DNA of 64,000 nt from Clitoria ternatea (GCA_037962975.1 CM075670.1:231964242-232028241); one strand, 5' to 3'; shown: positions 36,639 through 48,128, numbered from the stretch's first letter. Numbers and translations: made by a program. The notes: generated by a model not told the origin, from the sequence alone.

Positions 36639-37041
36639 TGTGACATCCTGACGCTGTTGAGGGCAGGAGTGATCACTGGTGCATGGGCACGGACAAGGAG
36701 CAGCTCCTGGCAGGCTTCCAGTGGGAGGGACACATGAACGAATCGAATACATACCGGAATGAGAGGGATCCAAAGACTGTATAGGTATGGGACTATACAG
36801 TCGAGGATAGCATAAAGAAATGAATTCGTACTACCTATACCAACAAATGCATTAGCCTTTTCGGTAGCCTATCACTTAAGAACTCAAAAGTTAAGCGTGC
36901 TTAACTTGGAGTAATTCTGGGATGGGTGACCTCCTGGGAAGTTCTCAGGAAATGTGTGAGTGAGGACAAAAGCACATTGGAAAGGTCTCGTGTTGGTCTG
37001 TGGGGCGAGTCGTTCATTCCTGAAAAGCGGCTGGGGCGTTA
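36639..37041 (+). repeat. Cassandra-like LTR with 5S rRNA-derived sequence (403 bp)
   Basis: It runs from TGTGACATCCTGACGCTG to CTGGGGCGTTACA and is followed by the AAAGC target duplicate. It contains a 5S rRNA-like segment (36881-36946) in the plus orientation, the hallmark of the non-autonomous Cassandra TRIM family. The Met-tRNA primer site at 31616 and the very short interior also fit Cassandra. The matching 5' LTR is missing: LTR E stands in its place. Confidence 0.8.
36881..36946 (+). ncRNA. 5S rRNA-derived Pol III promoter segment (not a 5S gene)
   Basis: AGTTAAGCGTGC (36889-36900) matches the 5S A-box region and GGATGGGTGACCTCCTGGGA (within 36919-36941) the C-box region, with the usual order and spacing. 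The 5' third and the 3' end of 5S rRNA are not recognisable, so it is not a ribosomal gene. In Cassandra elements this region drives Pol III transcription; whether it does here is unknown. Confidence 0.8.
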
Positions 37042-37046
37042 CAAAA

Positions 37047-37125
37047 GCTAGTGTGGGGAATAAATTCACGTATCAGGGCAAATTAGCACCTACTTAGGAA
37101 CAGTTTATCTTGTTACTGTTCTTTA
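37047..37125 (+). pseudogene. Element C integrase C-terminal fragment
   Basis: After the composite insertion the integrase frame continues (SVGNKFTYQGKLAPT, then a stop), matching the GKLAPxWEGPY-type end of Tat integrases. The frame decays beyond about 37125. Its exact continuity with 26123 is what fixes the boundaries of the composite insertion. Confidence 0.75.
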
Positions 37126-37149
37126 CTTTATGTCTTTAAGCTTTGCGGA

Positions 37150-37560
37150 TAGCGGCACCACAGTGAGACTTCACCCCGACGAGTGGTGAGGATTGAACCT
37201 TATTTAAGGCCATACCGAACCCCAATGCAATGTGCAAGTCAATTTCTCGTCTTAGTTACCTAATCCCTAACTGACAACATGGCCTTACGAACGGCGTGGA
37301 AAATAGCCGCAATGAGAGGCAAGGATTAGTCCTTATTTAAGGCAATACCGAACCCCGATGAGTGGCACTCTAATTACCCATTTTGTAATTGGCCAAGACG
37401 AATAACTCTCTTAATGCATAGTCTCAATTACATATATTATAATTGATAACATAACTCCACGAGCGAGACCTTAAGTAATTTTACCCCAACGAAAGGCGAG
37501 GATTGGTCCTTTTTTATGGCTATACTGGACCCCAACGAGCGGTGTAAGTTGTTTTTTGTG
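37150..37560. repeat. Three diverged spacer repeats downstream of element C pol
   Basis: Three copies of a GAGGATTG.ACCTTATTTAAGG..ATACCGAACCCC-like segment (near 37185, 37320 and 37495) occur about 140-180 bp apart, each with an ACGAGTGG-like tail. The stretch 37126-37800 is otherwise non-coding, a common layout between pol and the 3' LTR in Tat elements. Confidence 0.6.
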
Positions 37561-37820
37561 CAGCTTAATGAAGCGACCTCAAAGAACGGCTTTGTACGAA
37601 GCTTAAGCCCAAGTTAAAAAATCAAAGTGAATGTTGTGAGGCATTAAGACCTTTACGAGAGATCTCTAAGGCAAATATTTCGTCAAAATCTTAGCAAGAT
37701 GAATGAGAAGATATTCAAAGATTTATATAATAGAAGTAAAGGTTAATATAATTAAGAGAAAGTTTCTAATACCAGAGCCGATCTTGGAACACAGCATTGC
37801 AGGCAAACATAAAAACTCAA

Positions 37821-40440
37821 TTAAGAGGGATTAACGTTATTGGGGATTTCCTCATGTATTTGGCCATCCTCTGGAGCTTCACCTTCATCTCTGACCTTAT
37901 CCTTCGAGATCCCGCTTCCTCCGGCATCACCATCCTGGGTTTCCTCTTTAACTCCTTCAAGTTCGGGAGTGGCTGGAAGGGGTTCCATGCTTTGTCCTTC
38001 GGGTAGGGGTGGCATCTCATATGAAGAATCAAGAGGTTCAACATACCGGCCATTCTTCAGAGCTGCCAATTTACCTCTATGAAATTTGTAAAAAGGATGC
38101 ATTCTACTAAGGTTGAAATTCACATCGGGATTCCTGTAAAAGATTTGACATACGGCTAGCCTGAAGGATTCATCTGCCACCTAGATACAGATTTCTATAG
38201 CTTCTTTGGCCTTGGCCCTAGCAGTGGCAAGATTTTCCTTCAGCTTGGCCTTTTCCTCCTCGAGCTGGTCGGTGTCAAAACTTTCCAGCTTTAGATCTTC
38301 AATCTGAAGAAGCAACTCCTTCTCCCTTAGGCCCCACTCCTCAGCTTGCTTAGAACAACTAGCCTCCAAGGCCTACAAGTGTTCACTCAGCTAGGTGGAT
38401 TTTTCTTTCTCTATTTTAAGGTCTTCCTTCAGCTGGGAAACCTCCTTGGCTTCCTCTTGCAGCTTCAAGACCGTTTCCCCAACGTCCTCACAGTGTATTT
38501 TAGCCCATCGATATCTGATTTTAGCCGTTTTGGGTACTCTTTGGATTTCTTCAGGCGGTCTTCGGTGAGCTTTATAGTGGCCCTATCCTTCGCAGAGGCG
38601 ATTATAAGCTGTTCCACCTTGGCACTCAACTTGTCAGCTTCAGTGATGTTTTTTGCCATCCTGCCTAGAGAATTGATGAGGCCAGACAGTTTAGCTAACT
38701 GCCACCTCCCAGCCTCTTTGATTTCTTCAACTTCCAATGTCGGCCTTAGCTTGTAGTTTGGTTTTAGAAGTGTTGCAGGCATTGGCCCTTCATATTTGAG
38801 GAAAGGCATCGGGAATGAGGTAGTAGGAGGAGAGTTGGACACCACTGGCTGGGAGAAACCAGTAGTTGGTGTAGGCCCTGTCCTAATAGTTATTGGGGAG
38901 TAGTAGTTGCGACTGTGGTTACCACATTCTTCCTCTTTGAGGCGCTGGTCATTCCGGTGTCCTACAGTGTCTTTTGCTTTTTTATCGGCTGGAGGGGATG
39001 AGGTTCTTCTGTTTCGGCATCTTGGCGATCGATTCTTCTTCTTCTCCTCCTTCTCCTTCTTCCTTGCTGGTTTGGCCTAGGGTTTTCCAACCTGTTCGCT
39101 TGATTTTCTGACCTCATTATTTCCCTCCACCAAGGGAACTTCTCCAGTTGTAGAGGAAGTCAGGGGAAATGTTTTAGTGCACACCTTGACGGCATTCCTC
39201 TTGGGTTGAATATTGTTTTCTCCAGATGATAGACACGTATCAACTATCATGGACTTTAATTTGTTCATGGTGGAGGACAATCCTTCTATTTGTTCTGCAT
39301 AAACAAGCAAAAACACAGTTAGTTTCAGACACAGTAAATATAAAAAATTAGATGATTAAGGGCAAGGAATTGTGAATTACTAAGATATTCATTTTGGATG
39401 AAATCACCCCCAAAAGACGCTTGCAGGAAAATGCTCTACAAGATGCGGTGTATAATTCAAGGGCGCCTAACACCGTTACAGAGTGGGGAGATAGTCCATG
39501 ATCTTCTATAAATTAAGCTTGAGAAGTGAGTAGGAAATGCTCATGGGTCCAGCTCACTAAGAATTTTATGAGGCCGTCCTCAGCCTTCTAGAAGACCGGC
39601 TTATTCGGTTGAACCTGGATCCTCCTATAGTAATGTTTGAAGAATCTACGATCCACTTTGGCAGACTTCGTGTAGGCCTCAAAATTTACTAAGTTTGAGT
39701 TACATCGGAGAGTGACAAAGCTTATGTCGCCCTTCTTATTCGCCTGGCATACCACTTGACAATAATAGAAAAACATCACCACCATGGGTGTGAAATTGAA
39801 ATGCTCTCCTAGCATCTCCAAAGCGCAAATAAGACCCCATCCTTTGGGATGTACTCGGGAGGAGGCACATTCCAAGAACCTAAATACCCTTATTTAGAAC
39901 TTTGTCAAAGGAAAGCATACTCCCAAGTTTAAGAAGATAAAGTCATGCATTTACACGGAGCGATCGTCCGGTATGGCGTGGCAGATTTTGTCAGTGGGGT
40001 GGGGTGCAAGTACCCCAGAACCGCTCTCTCAGCCATTCTCCCACGTGAACTATAAATCTGGGAGTTAACCTTGCCCCATCCTCCCTGGCAAGCCGAGATT
40101 GCATCTTGTGGATTTCCTCATCTACCCAGCAGTAGGGATATGTTTCCTAAAGTTTTACCCAATTCAACTGGTGCGCCACCATGTTTTTGCACCCTGTTGT
40201 GGTCTTAAGGATAGTATTTTGTCTATAGGTTCCTTCGCCAGCCGTTTTACGTATAGCAAGGTTGAAAATCTAGGAGCCGCTGTAAAAAGTCACATCGTCA
40301 GAGAGATAACCATCGACACTCACCTCGCTCTCAAAAGAGTGGCTAGCCCCTGAGCTAGAGGAGGAGTCCGAAGGGGGCAGAACCACCCTTCGCCTCAAGT
40401 GAGATGTGTTCCCCTTTGCTGGATGACATAGCTCAGCCCT
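37821..40440 (-). pseudogene. Element C antisense gene (Transposase_28/PF04195-like), broken
   Basis: On the opposite strand to gag-pol, between the spacer repeats and the 3' LTR, is a broken reading region. From 5' to 3' it has a segment at 39588-39875 with HPKGWGLICALEMLGEHF and FVTLRCNSNLVNFEAYTKS. This recalls the plant 'putative gypsy type transposon' domain. A Pro/Ser and Lys-rich linker (about 38860-39320) follows. Then comes a long Lys/Glu-rich likely coiled coil (38181-38845), and a tail (37821-38180) beginning ADESFRLAVCQIF and ending in acidic Pro/Glu-rich sequence. Stops and possible introns break it. Antisense ORFs at this place are known in Grande-type elements; their role is unknown. 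The domain name is from memory of the pattern, not a search. Confidence 0.65.
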
Positions 40441-40731
40441 CGAAGGATTTACAGAAATCCTTCCTCCCTGATAACCTGAGGGCCTTGCAGGGACTCTTCC
40501 TCCTCTATGAACGAGACCAACACGATCTCGCCTAGAGCGTATGGTGATTAAACTAATGCAGAAGAATGGAATCGAATAAAGGAAGGAGGTGGTTACCTAA
40601 AAAAGTTTTGAAAGTAGGAGATGGTGAAGAACTTCACTAAAGGCGCAGAAGCACCTTCTTCTTTAGGGAGAGATTTAAGCAAAGTTTCCTTAGGTGTGGA
40701 GCAAAGTGATTTCCAGAAAGTGCCTGAGTCC

Positions 40732-40741
40732 CCTTTTTATA
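40732..40741 (-). promoter_or_regulatory. Predicted TATA box of the antisense gene
   Basis: On the minus strand TATAAAAAGG stands upstream of a leader rich in CT and AAG triplets. About 140 bp downstream is a TTTTTTAG|GTAACC splice-donor-like site (about 40593-40606). This suggests the antisense gene has its own promoter rather than relying on the LTR. Confidence 0.5.
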
Positions 40742-41229
40742 GCTATGGGGGGCACAACCACCGGTCAGGGGACACGTCATTTGTCAGAAAGCGCAACCCC
40801 AAGGGCTCACGGTAGTGTCGTTTCAGCAAAAGGCGTGCAAAAATGGTGTCTTTTCGAGAAAAGTTGAAATCTAATGGGCTGAAATTTTAAATTTTAGGCC
40901 CAATACCCATGACCCGTGATGGTTAGCAATCCTCGTAAGTGTAACCATCAGTGCTCATGTGTTTTTTGTAATAACTGCTTATCATTGGTATCGGCTCAAG
41001 ATCCGGGGGTTACAAACCTTAAATGCGAGGAGTTACGAAATTCAAAAAGTTTCTAAGTTTCAGACGCAAAAGCAAGATGTTGTTTGAAGTCGGTGTCCAT
41101 AACTACAAAAAGATGACTCTGGAGAGAAACTATCAGAGCCGGTATCCATATCTGTAAGAGCGACTCCAGCGAGGTTATATAGCTTATATGGGCAACTTAC
41201 TCAGTCCCTCAAACAAGCTAGGAGGCAGA

Positions 41230-41846
41230 TGATCCAGTCTCGATACCGGCGCATGGACATGAGGGTAATTTCACCTGCTCTCACACTCACTACCGATATC
41301 GCAGGTAATCCTCTAGACTATAAACCTGTATTAGACATTCTTCTATACTGGTATGTCCAGGTCAGCGCCTCACACACCGAAAAACTTCCATGTCACCCGA
41401 TAAAAAGTACAAGGCACATGTACGGAGGAACGTTCGCAAGAGACGCGGAGCCACCCGCGTCGTCTGTCAGAATCGTATACTGCACAGTGTACTATTGGTT
41501 CCCTAACCCTAAAGACTCTTCATTCTCTGCACTGCATGCACGTATATAAATTCCAATATTTTCACTACTCTGGTACGTTAGACTCATTCCTAAACTTACG
41601 CTTGTATTCCATTGTTGGTTATTGACTTGAGCGTCGGAGAATCTTCGTAGGTGATACCACCTTTTGCCCCACATCAACACGAAAGCCCGATGTGAAGGAT
41701 CTCCAGGACTTCTAGACCTTTATTCTCCCATTGAGATAAAGGACACAATTCTAGATACCCACTCTACTGGTGTACAAATAGCTCTTAATAGTTGACATCT
41801 GTGGCTGGTCCTACACCAGATCATTGACACCGGTTCAGACTAGTTC
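41230..41846 (+). repeat. Element C 3' LTR (617 bp)
   Basis: It starts TGATCCAGTCTCGATACCGG after a short purine-rich stretch (GCTAGGAGGCAGA) and ends GACTAGTTCA, followed by the target duplicate AATAC. It is the partner of 16347-16969, with substantial divergence. Confidence 0.9.
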
Positions 41847-41851
41847 AATAC

Positions 41852-42432
41852 CTTAAAAAAAATCATTTTTTTAATAAAAGCCTTTTAATTTTATTTCCTT
41901 AAGAGTACTTATTAGTATTCTCATTAATATTATTATTATTTACCTTGATCTCTAATCTCAACTCAAATTCCAAGACAATATAAGGTAAAATCATGAGTAA
42001 CTATTTTAGTTTATAATTTATTTTACTACACTAGACAAAATAATCATAGTTAGTAAAAAAGCTTAGTTAGTAGCCTGTAGCATGTTTTTAAAAAATTACT
42101 TAAAGTAACTTTTAAGTTAATAAAATCTGAGTTTATTTTATTTTTTATATTTTTATTCTTATTAATACATCTTTTTTTAATCATTCATATTTACTTAAAA
42201 ATGTATTTTATATATCATTTTATATTTAGTAACAAATTTTATTAAACATATTTTATTAAATTTAATAAGTAAGTTATGAACTTTAGCTCCAAGTAGCTTT
42301 CCACTAATTTTATTCAAACCTCATGATGCTTTCCATTTTCAATTCATTAACCACGTCAAAGTCACTTATTATTGCATGTCATTTTATTAGATTAATTTTG
42401 TATAATTACAAATTGCTAATGATAGACGGGTT
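41852..42432. repeat. Right part of duplicated PI4K-alpha upstream segment (copy 1)
   Basis: From GAGTACTTATTAG (about 41903) to AATGATAGAC (42432), the sequence matches about 55150-55660 nearly base for base, including CACTAGACAAAATAATCATA and ACCTCATGATGCTTTCCAT with few changes. Similarity stops abruptly at the left end of element I. Bases 41852-41902 are AT-rich sequence missing from copy 2. Confidence 0.8.
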
Positions 42433-42564
42433 TTTTAAAAAAGTTAAAAGTCTAGTATACTTTCAAAAATATTTTTGTGTCTGAGATGAAAAACGTCCCA
42501 TCATTAATTATATTTCACACAGTGAGGATAAGAAAGGCCAGAAAGTTACATTTCATACACTCCA

Positions 42565-44100
42565 TGTAACATCCTATGTTTAGAGAGTTGTGGAAAACAA
42601 ATTAAGGGACCCGGTTGTCGATATTTTCTGGTAACTCAACTTGAGACTAGTGACCCCATAAAGAAAACCAGTCATAATGGGATTTTCTTGTAGTGGATTG
42701 AGGGTAACAAACTCGGCCTAATCCGCCAATCAGAACATTTGATATCACCTACGTTTGGTCATGCATATACCTCGGAGTATCTTATGGTGACACGGTTAGT
42801 CCTAGTGACTAGTTTCGACATTTTAGGAATGTTTCTTGAAGAGGCTGAGACTTAATTCGAACTCTATCAACCTTATTTCCATGCTATCTTATTTCTTCAG
42901 AAATTCGGCCTGCGCATCTTTGGCATTTCGGGTCTAACTTTCTCAAACGATGCTTGATTAGAATGATTTTGGTCTCACTCACGTTGTTTCAAAGAAATCT
43001 TCAATCCCTATTTCTGGTCTCGATCCCAAATTCCTACTCTGTCATGCCCAAATTTAAGGATTAAGTAAATTCATTTTAAAACCATGTCATTCGCTTTTTA
43101 CTTTGCGCATGGTTCATTCAAAAATTCAAAACTCTCTCATACGACCTTCGATGTGTTGATAATTAATTATTGGTTGCTGCATGCTATGCTTGTCGATGTG
43201 TTGAGATGAAACCCTTGGTGATGGTAACCAAGTGATAGCCACTAATGATGGTAATTAGGTGGTTTATTGATGATTGATAATTATTTGGCATAACATTTGC
43301 ATTCAGACGCACACAGGACTGCAGGGGGCCTGTGATGCTAGTCTAGATGGGAGGGCAGCTTGATGGTAAGACACAGACCTTGTGATGGTTTCTTCGGATT
43401 CCACAAGCCGCCTTTGAGTTGAACTCAAGGTCGGCCCGTAACACCAAATTGAGTTGTCGCTGTCACTGAGAGTGACTGGTGTTACATTATGGGCGAGAGT
43501 GGTTTGGTACCTATAAAACGGATGAATCAGTTGGGAGCTGAGATATATTATTATTATGTAATTCCCATCATTCGAGTTAGATCCGCATGCATATGCATAT
43601 ACATATGAATATTGTGATCCTGAATGCTGTGAGACAGCTTATAGTAAATGATGATTGTGGTTGATTACATTGAGATAATGTAATCATATTAAATGACATT
43701 GTGTGTGGTAATGTTTATGAAGAATTATTGATTGTGTTGGAACTGGACAATTGATTAGTAAATTATGTTGAATCCAGTTCAGTATCTGTCATTATATATA
43801 CATATATATACTCACCCCTAAGTTGTGGTTGATTTTCAGTGAATGTGGACCGAGGAGATACTTGGTGATTGCTCGGTTGGAGTCATCGTGGTCTTGGAAA
43901 CCTATATAAATATGTATGTATCTGTAAAGCTTTTATTGTAGTATCGCCTTGGCCGGCTCCTAATGTATAAAGAATAGTCTTTTGATACAGATTACATATG
44001 TATGTATATATATATATATGTTTTAAGACTTCCGACCGATCAGATAGATTCGTAAAAATTGAAAAAAGTTTCCCCGTATTTTTATTAATTAGGTGTCACA
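42565..44100 (+). mobile_element. Solo LTR H in the left arm of element I (1,536 bp)
   Basis: The sequence from TGTAACATCC to AGGTGTCACA is flanked by CTCCA (42560-42564) and CTTCA (44101-44105), a duplicate with one substitution. The uninterrupted right arm of element I confirms the insertion point. It holds the chromovirus LTR blocks GGTACCTATAAAACGG (about 43507-43522) and CCTTGGCCGGCTCCT (43947-43961). No coding sequence was seen. Confidence 0.85.
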
Positions 44101-44358
44101 CTTCATCCACGAAATAGTGTAGATTTCGCCACTTGTCATATCCAGAAACATTTCACCTGGTGGGTTGAAGAAATCCTGATCAATGTCACATCAATCATGC
44201 ATTTCACACAGTGAGAATAAGAAATGCTAGTCTTATTGTACAACCTTGCGAAATGTCAGCCATAAGTCATATGTTCGCACACCAATTGTACGAAATGTTA
44301 GCCATCATTTAAATTGCATTTTTAGTGTTGTATTTAAATTACATTTTTAGTGTTGTAA

Positions 44359-46710
44359 TATAACGTCCTAGGTTATTTTTGCATTTATTTTTATTCAAAC
44401 GATTACATCTTACGATAAATTTTTCCTTTTCTTGAAAATTAATCGATTTTTAGTGAAAGAGCATTTATTTTTACTGACTTAATCAAGTGACAGCAGTCAC
44501 AGTTAGATTAATTAAATGAGGTCTAGAAAAGAAAAGCAAGTTAATTTACGCACAACGGATGGGAGAAAGGGAATCAGGGCTTCTCGCTTGAGCGAGGCCC
44601 CTACTCGTCTAAGCGAGATTCCGGACTCTCACTTAAACGAGGTTTCTATTCGCTTGAGCGAATACCTTTCACACACCGGATTAGACAAAACATGCAGACG
44701 GACTCCCGCAAGTCTCACCCTAAAAATGATTCTGTTAATCAAAGGTTTGTCATAGCTACCACAACAACACATGTAAATGACAGTAATGTATTTTAAAATG
44801 TAGATTTACATTCGTCCGGTCTTAATTAAACACAACTAATTAGTACTACTCGGAAGTTCTTATACACATATATAACTCTATAGGGAGTCACTCAAAGTCA
44901 CTCGGAACCTGGCACCGTTCTCCCCCTTGGCGCGACTCCATGGCTCCTTCCCCCTCCCTGTCACTGGTTACTAAAAAAAAAAAGGCAAGGGTGAGTGTTT
45001 GGCATTGTAATTAATATAGAATGGAACTTAACAAATATACATGCATATTTATACATACACATCAAGCATCACTTGTAAGTAAGCATACCGAAACATAGTG
45101 TATTACATACAGTAACTATATTAAACCAACTACACAATTCTATCACATTCATCACGATCACAACTGACTCTCATACAATTTGACTCCTAGTATCCGGATA
45201 CTAAAGGATTAGCCTTCAGCTGGGGGTCCTACTTGACACCCCGTGAACCCTGCTTGGTTCACTGAGTCCTGCTTGACTCTCCACCTCGACCACTGGGTCC
45301 TACTTGACCACTGGGTAGCTCAACTGGGCACGAAAACCACGGGAGCCGGAAATGAGGGGCTATCATATACCGTCGGCCATCCCATACCACATAATCATTC
45401 AACAGTTTACCTTTCACATAATAATATCAATTCCTCATCACTCGGGTAGCCTGCTTGCTAACCCGACGTCACATAACGCTGATCATTTCAACATTAGATA
45501 TCATAAGATCATAACATGATAAACTCAACCACACCCGATCTTCCACTAATTAATGAACCCAGTCACATATGCACAAGCATAAACACACAACTACGTTTAG
45601 CAACATTTTCCTTAACCTGTTTACATTACCTCAATGACCTGAATAAGAAGCGAGTCCTATTCTAATTAATTATAACCCGAACACCCCCCTTACTTTGGTT
45701 CCACGCTTCGATGATCTGTTCTCTGTGTCGATTCCTTCCTCTGAGCACTGGTTTCGCAGTCTCAACTCCGTCACTCAGTCTTCCGTTGCTTAGCCTACTA
45801 CCTACGGATCATAAAGTACAGCTCGTCACTTCAACGCCCTTAGTTCATGGACTACATTTGGGCTCACACTTACCGGAGGAGTGGAGAACAGCCACGAATA
45901 TAGCCATGCATGGCTCTAAACTGCCAAAGAATAAAAGGAATAAGGGAATCACAATTGGAACGGATCAGTAGACTCACCTTGAAGCCTCGATCACAGGAAT
46001 AGGAATAAATTGAAGTTTGGACACAAATGGAGTCCCTCTCCAGTGCATGCAACTCAGCGTTAAGAGAGGAGAAAAACGAAAGTGAAGGAACAGACCAACA
46101 GCAAAGGTAGCTTGTAAATAATGAAGAGGGAAGGAAGAGAATTTCCTTATATATATATAGCTCATGGGCAAGATCGTCTTTTTCCTTTATTTTATTTGTA
46201 TTCTTACTAAATTTAATAAATTTCACTATATTAAACTATTGCATAGTTATCAAATCAATTACACGTATTTATTTCCTCAACGTTTAATTATTCACAATTC
46301 TCTAATACTTCGGAAGAGTATAGGCCCAATATAAATATCGGCCCCCGGTGTCCTAACTTAGTGTTCATACCTCGAAAATCCGAGCTACAACCTGAGAGGT
46401 CGGATATCTCATCCGTGCTCACCTCTTGGTTACCTACATCCGTTGTTTCAGTCATTATGAGGTTAATCCAGGCTATGACCCCGTGTGAGGCGCTCTCCTC
46501 ACAACGGTTGGACCAGACCACCTAGCCCTGCCCGCTCTTCTCCTACACTCCCGATCTTTAACTCCGCCTGCTCGCACTTCTGAGACCGATCTCGACACCG
46601 GCTTTCTTATCTCTGGCTAAGACAGAACAAATATTAAATAAAACTTCTAAAACATTTACTAATCATTTCCCATTTCTTATAATTCTCATTAAAACATCAG
46701 GGATGTTACA
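44359..46710 (-). repeat. Element G 3' LTR (2,352 bp)
   Basis: On the plus strand it begins TATAACGTCC (its partner reads TGTAACGTCC) and ends GGGATGTTACA, next to the polypurine tract. Its transcription would run leftward. A TATATATATA box lies at about 46147-46160 (minus strand) and a CGCTTGAGCGAG-type cluster at about 44582-44660. Open frames inside are incidental. Confidence 0.93.
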
Positions 46711-46725
46711 TCCACCCCCCCTAAA
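46711..46725 (-). other. Element G polypurine tract
   Basis: On the minus strand TTTAGGGGGGGTGGA directly precedes TGTAACATCC of the 3' LTR, confirming the minus-strand direction of the element. Confidence 0.85.
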
Positions 46726-48128
46726 AGGAGATTTCGTCCCCGAAATCAGTGTTCCGGTTGAAAAAGATGAGGGTACATTCGTCTCATATCGGATTCTAAC
46801 TCCCAAGTGTAGTTTATGCAATGTAAATTCTGCCACTTCACCTTCACCAGCGGTACCTCCTTGTTTCTCAACCGTTTGGTTTGATGCTCTTCAATGCCGA
46901 TTGGTACCGCCTCCACCGTCAGGTTCTCCTTCACTTCAATGGAGTCACTCGGTACAATCATGGTATCACACGGAATGTAGGCTCGAAGTTGCGATACGTG
47001 GAACACGTTGTGAATGTTAGTCAACGATTGGGGAAGATCCAGTCGATAAACGACTTCACCAATCCGTTCTAGTATTTGGTATGGTCCAATATACTTCGGA
47101 TTAAGTTTTTGGCTCTTCAAAATTCGACCTACACCCTTAGTCGGTGAAATCCTTAGGAACACCCAATCACCCACTTGGAATTCAAGGGGTCTATGCCGAT
47201 TGTCATAATAGCTCTTTTGCCGGTCTTGAGTAATTTTTATCTTCTCTCGGATTAAAGCGATTTGCTCATTTATCTCTTGAATCATCTCAGGCCCCAGATG
47301 AAGGGCATCGCCGTTCTCATTCCAACATAATGGAGTACGACATTTCCGACCATAAAGAGCTTCATATGGAGCCATCCCAATGCTGCTATGGTAACTGTTA
47401 TTATATGCAAACTCTACCAAGGGCAAGTATTTCTCCCATGATCCGCCCTGTTCCAGTACACATGCCCTTAACATATCTTCAAGAGTCTGTATAATCCGTT
47501 CTGATTGGCCATCGGTCTGGGGATGGTAGGCTGAGCTCAATTTGAGCTCAGTACCCAGTTGTTGTTGCAAACTCCCCCAAAACCTTGAAGTGAATTAGGG
47601 ATCCCGATCGGAGATAATGCTTGAGGGCATACCATGCAGTCGTACGACCTCAGCAACGTACAACTTAGCTAATCGATCTAACGACCACTTCATGTTTATT
47701 GCCAGGAAATACGCACTTTTGGTTAGTCGATCAACAATTACCCAAATCGCGTTGTATCCGGTTTGAGTGCGGGGTAGTCCGGATACGAAGTCCATGGTGA
47801 TACCTTCCCACTTCCAGATCAGAATTTCTGGAGGTCGAAGCAAACCTGGAGGTCGTTGGTGCTCAACCTTGCATTTTTGGCATATCACACAGGATTTCAC
47901 ATACTCGATTATTGCCTTCTTCATGCTTGGCCACCAGAATTCCTTTTTTAAGTTATGATACATTTTTGTCACTCCCGGATGTATACTCAAAGAGCTCTTG
48001 TGTGCTTCTGATAGCACCGCCTGCCTGAAGCCTCCATGTGCAGGCACCACCACTCGGTTCCTGAATCTCCATATACCATCGTTACCCCTAGTTATCTCCA
48101 CATTTTTGCCTTGGGGTCTGAGTATCAA
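46726..48128 (-). pseudogene. Element G integrase (broken by a frameshift and a stop)
   Basis: A frame at 47595-48128 carries the HHCC zinc finger (EAHKSSLSIHPG...SCVICQKC), the core entry ITMDFVSGLP and the second catalytic Asp in IISDRDP, then a TAA. The next frame (46746-47570) holds QTDGQSERIIQTLEDML with the catalytic Glu and the C-terminal PKYIGPYQILERIG and NIHNVFHVSQLRAY blocks. It ends with NYTWELESDMRRMYPHLF, the chromodomain-like tail of this group. A one-base frameshift near 48090-48130 separates it from RNase H. Integrase would insert the cDNA into the genome. Confidence 0.88.

Larger units (their letters stand above)
26124..37041 (+). mobile_element. Composite insertion: chromovirus-type 5' LTR with Cassandra-like 3' end
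   Basis: The unit is flanked by the perfect duplicate AAAGC (26119-26123 and 37042-37046), and the integrase frame of C reads straight across once the unit and one AAAGC are removed. It begins TGTAA|CATCCTGAATTTTTG (split five bases in by solo LTR D) and ends GGGGCGTTACA. The left LTR (29224-31612) and the right LTR (36639-37041) are unrelated apart from their first 13 and last few bases. Between them lie a Met-tRNA primer site and an interior of about 72 bp (without solo LTR F). Non-matching LTRs inside one target duplicate are abnormal; see the findings. Confidence 0.7.
16347..41846 (+). mobile_element. Element C: degenerate Tat-type Ty3/gypsy retrotransposon, heavily nested
   Basis: The element has LTRs at 16347-16969 and 41230-41846 and the target duplicate AATAC at 16341-16345 and 41847-41851, with one extra T at the left junction. 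Without later insertions it would be about 10.7 kb. Order: gag, protease, RT, RNase H, second RNase H, integrase, a repeat-rich spacer, and an antisense gene before the 3' LTR. Two RNase H domains and an antisense unit are features of the plant Tat lineage (Grande/Ogre/Retand relatives). Pol carries many stops but no visible frameshift from 22909 to 26123. Insertions at 17756-19375, 20656-22876 and 26124-37041 each have their own target duplicates. Confidence 0.85.

Noticed and set aside
36881..36946. Possible 5S rRNA gene
   Set aside because: Only the internal control region is recognisable. It sits in a Cassandra-like LTR and lacks both ends of 5S rRNA.
45711..46226. Open frames in the G LTRs (also at 52742-53256)
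   Set aside because: Present in both LTRs of the same element, overlapping on both strands, and without recognisable family features.
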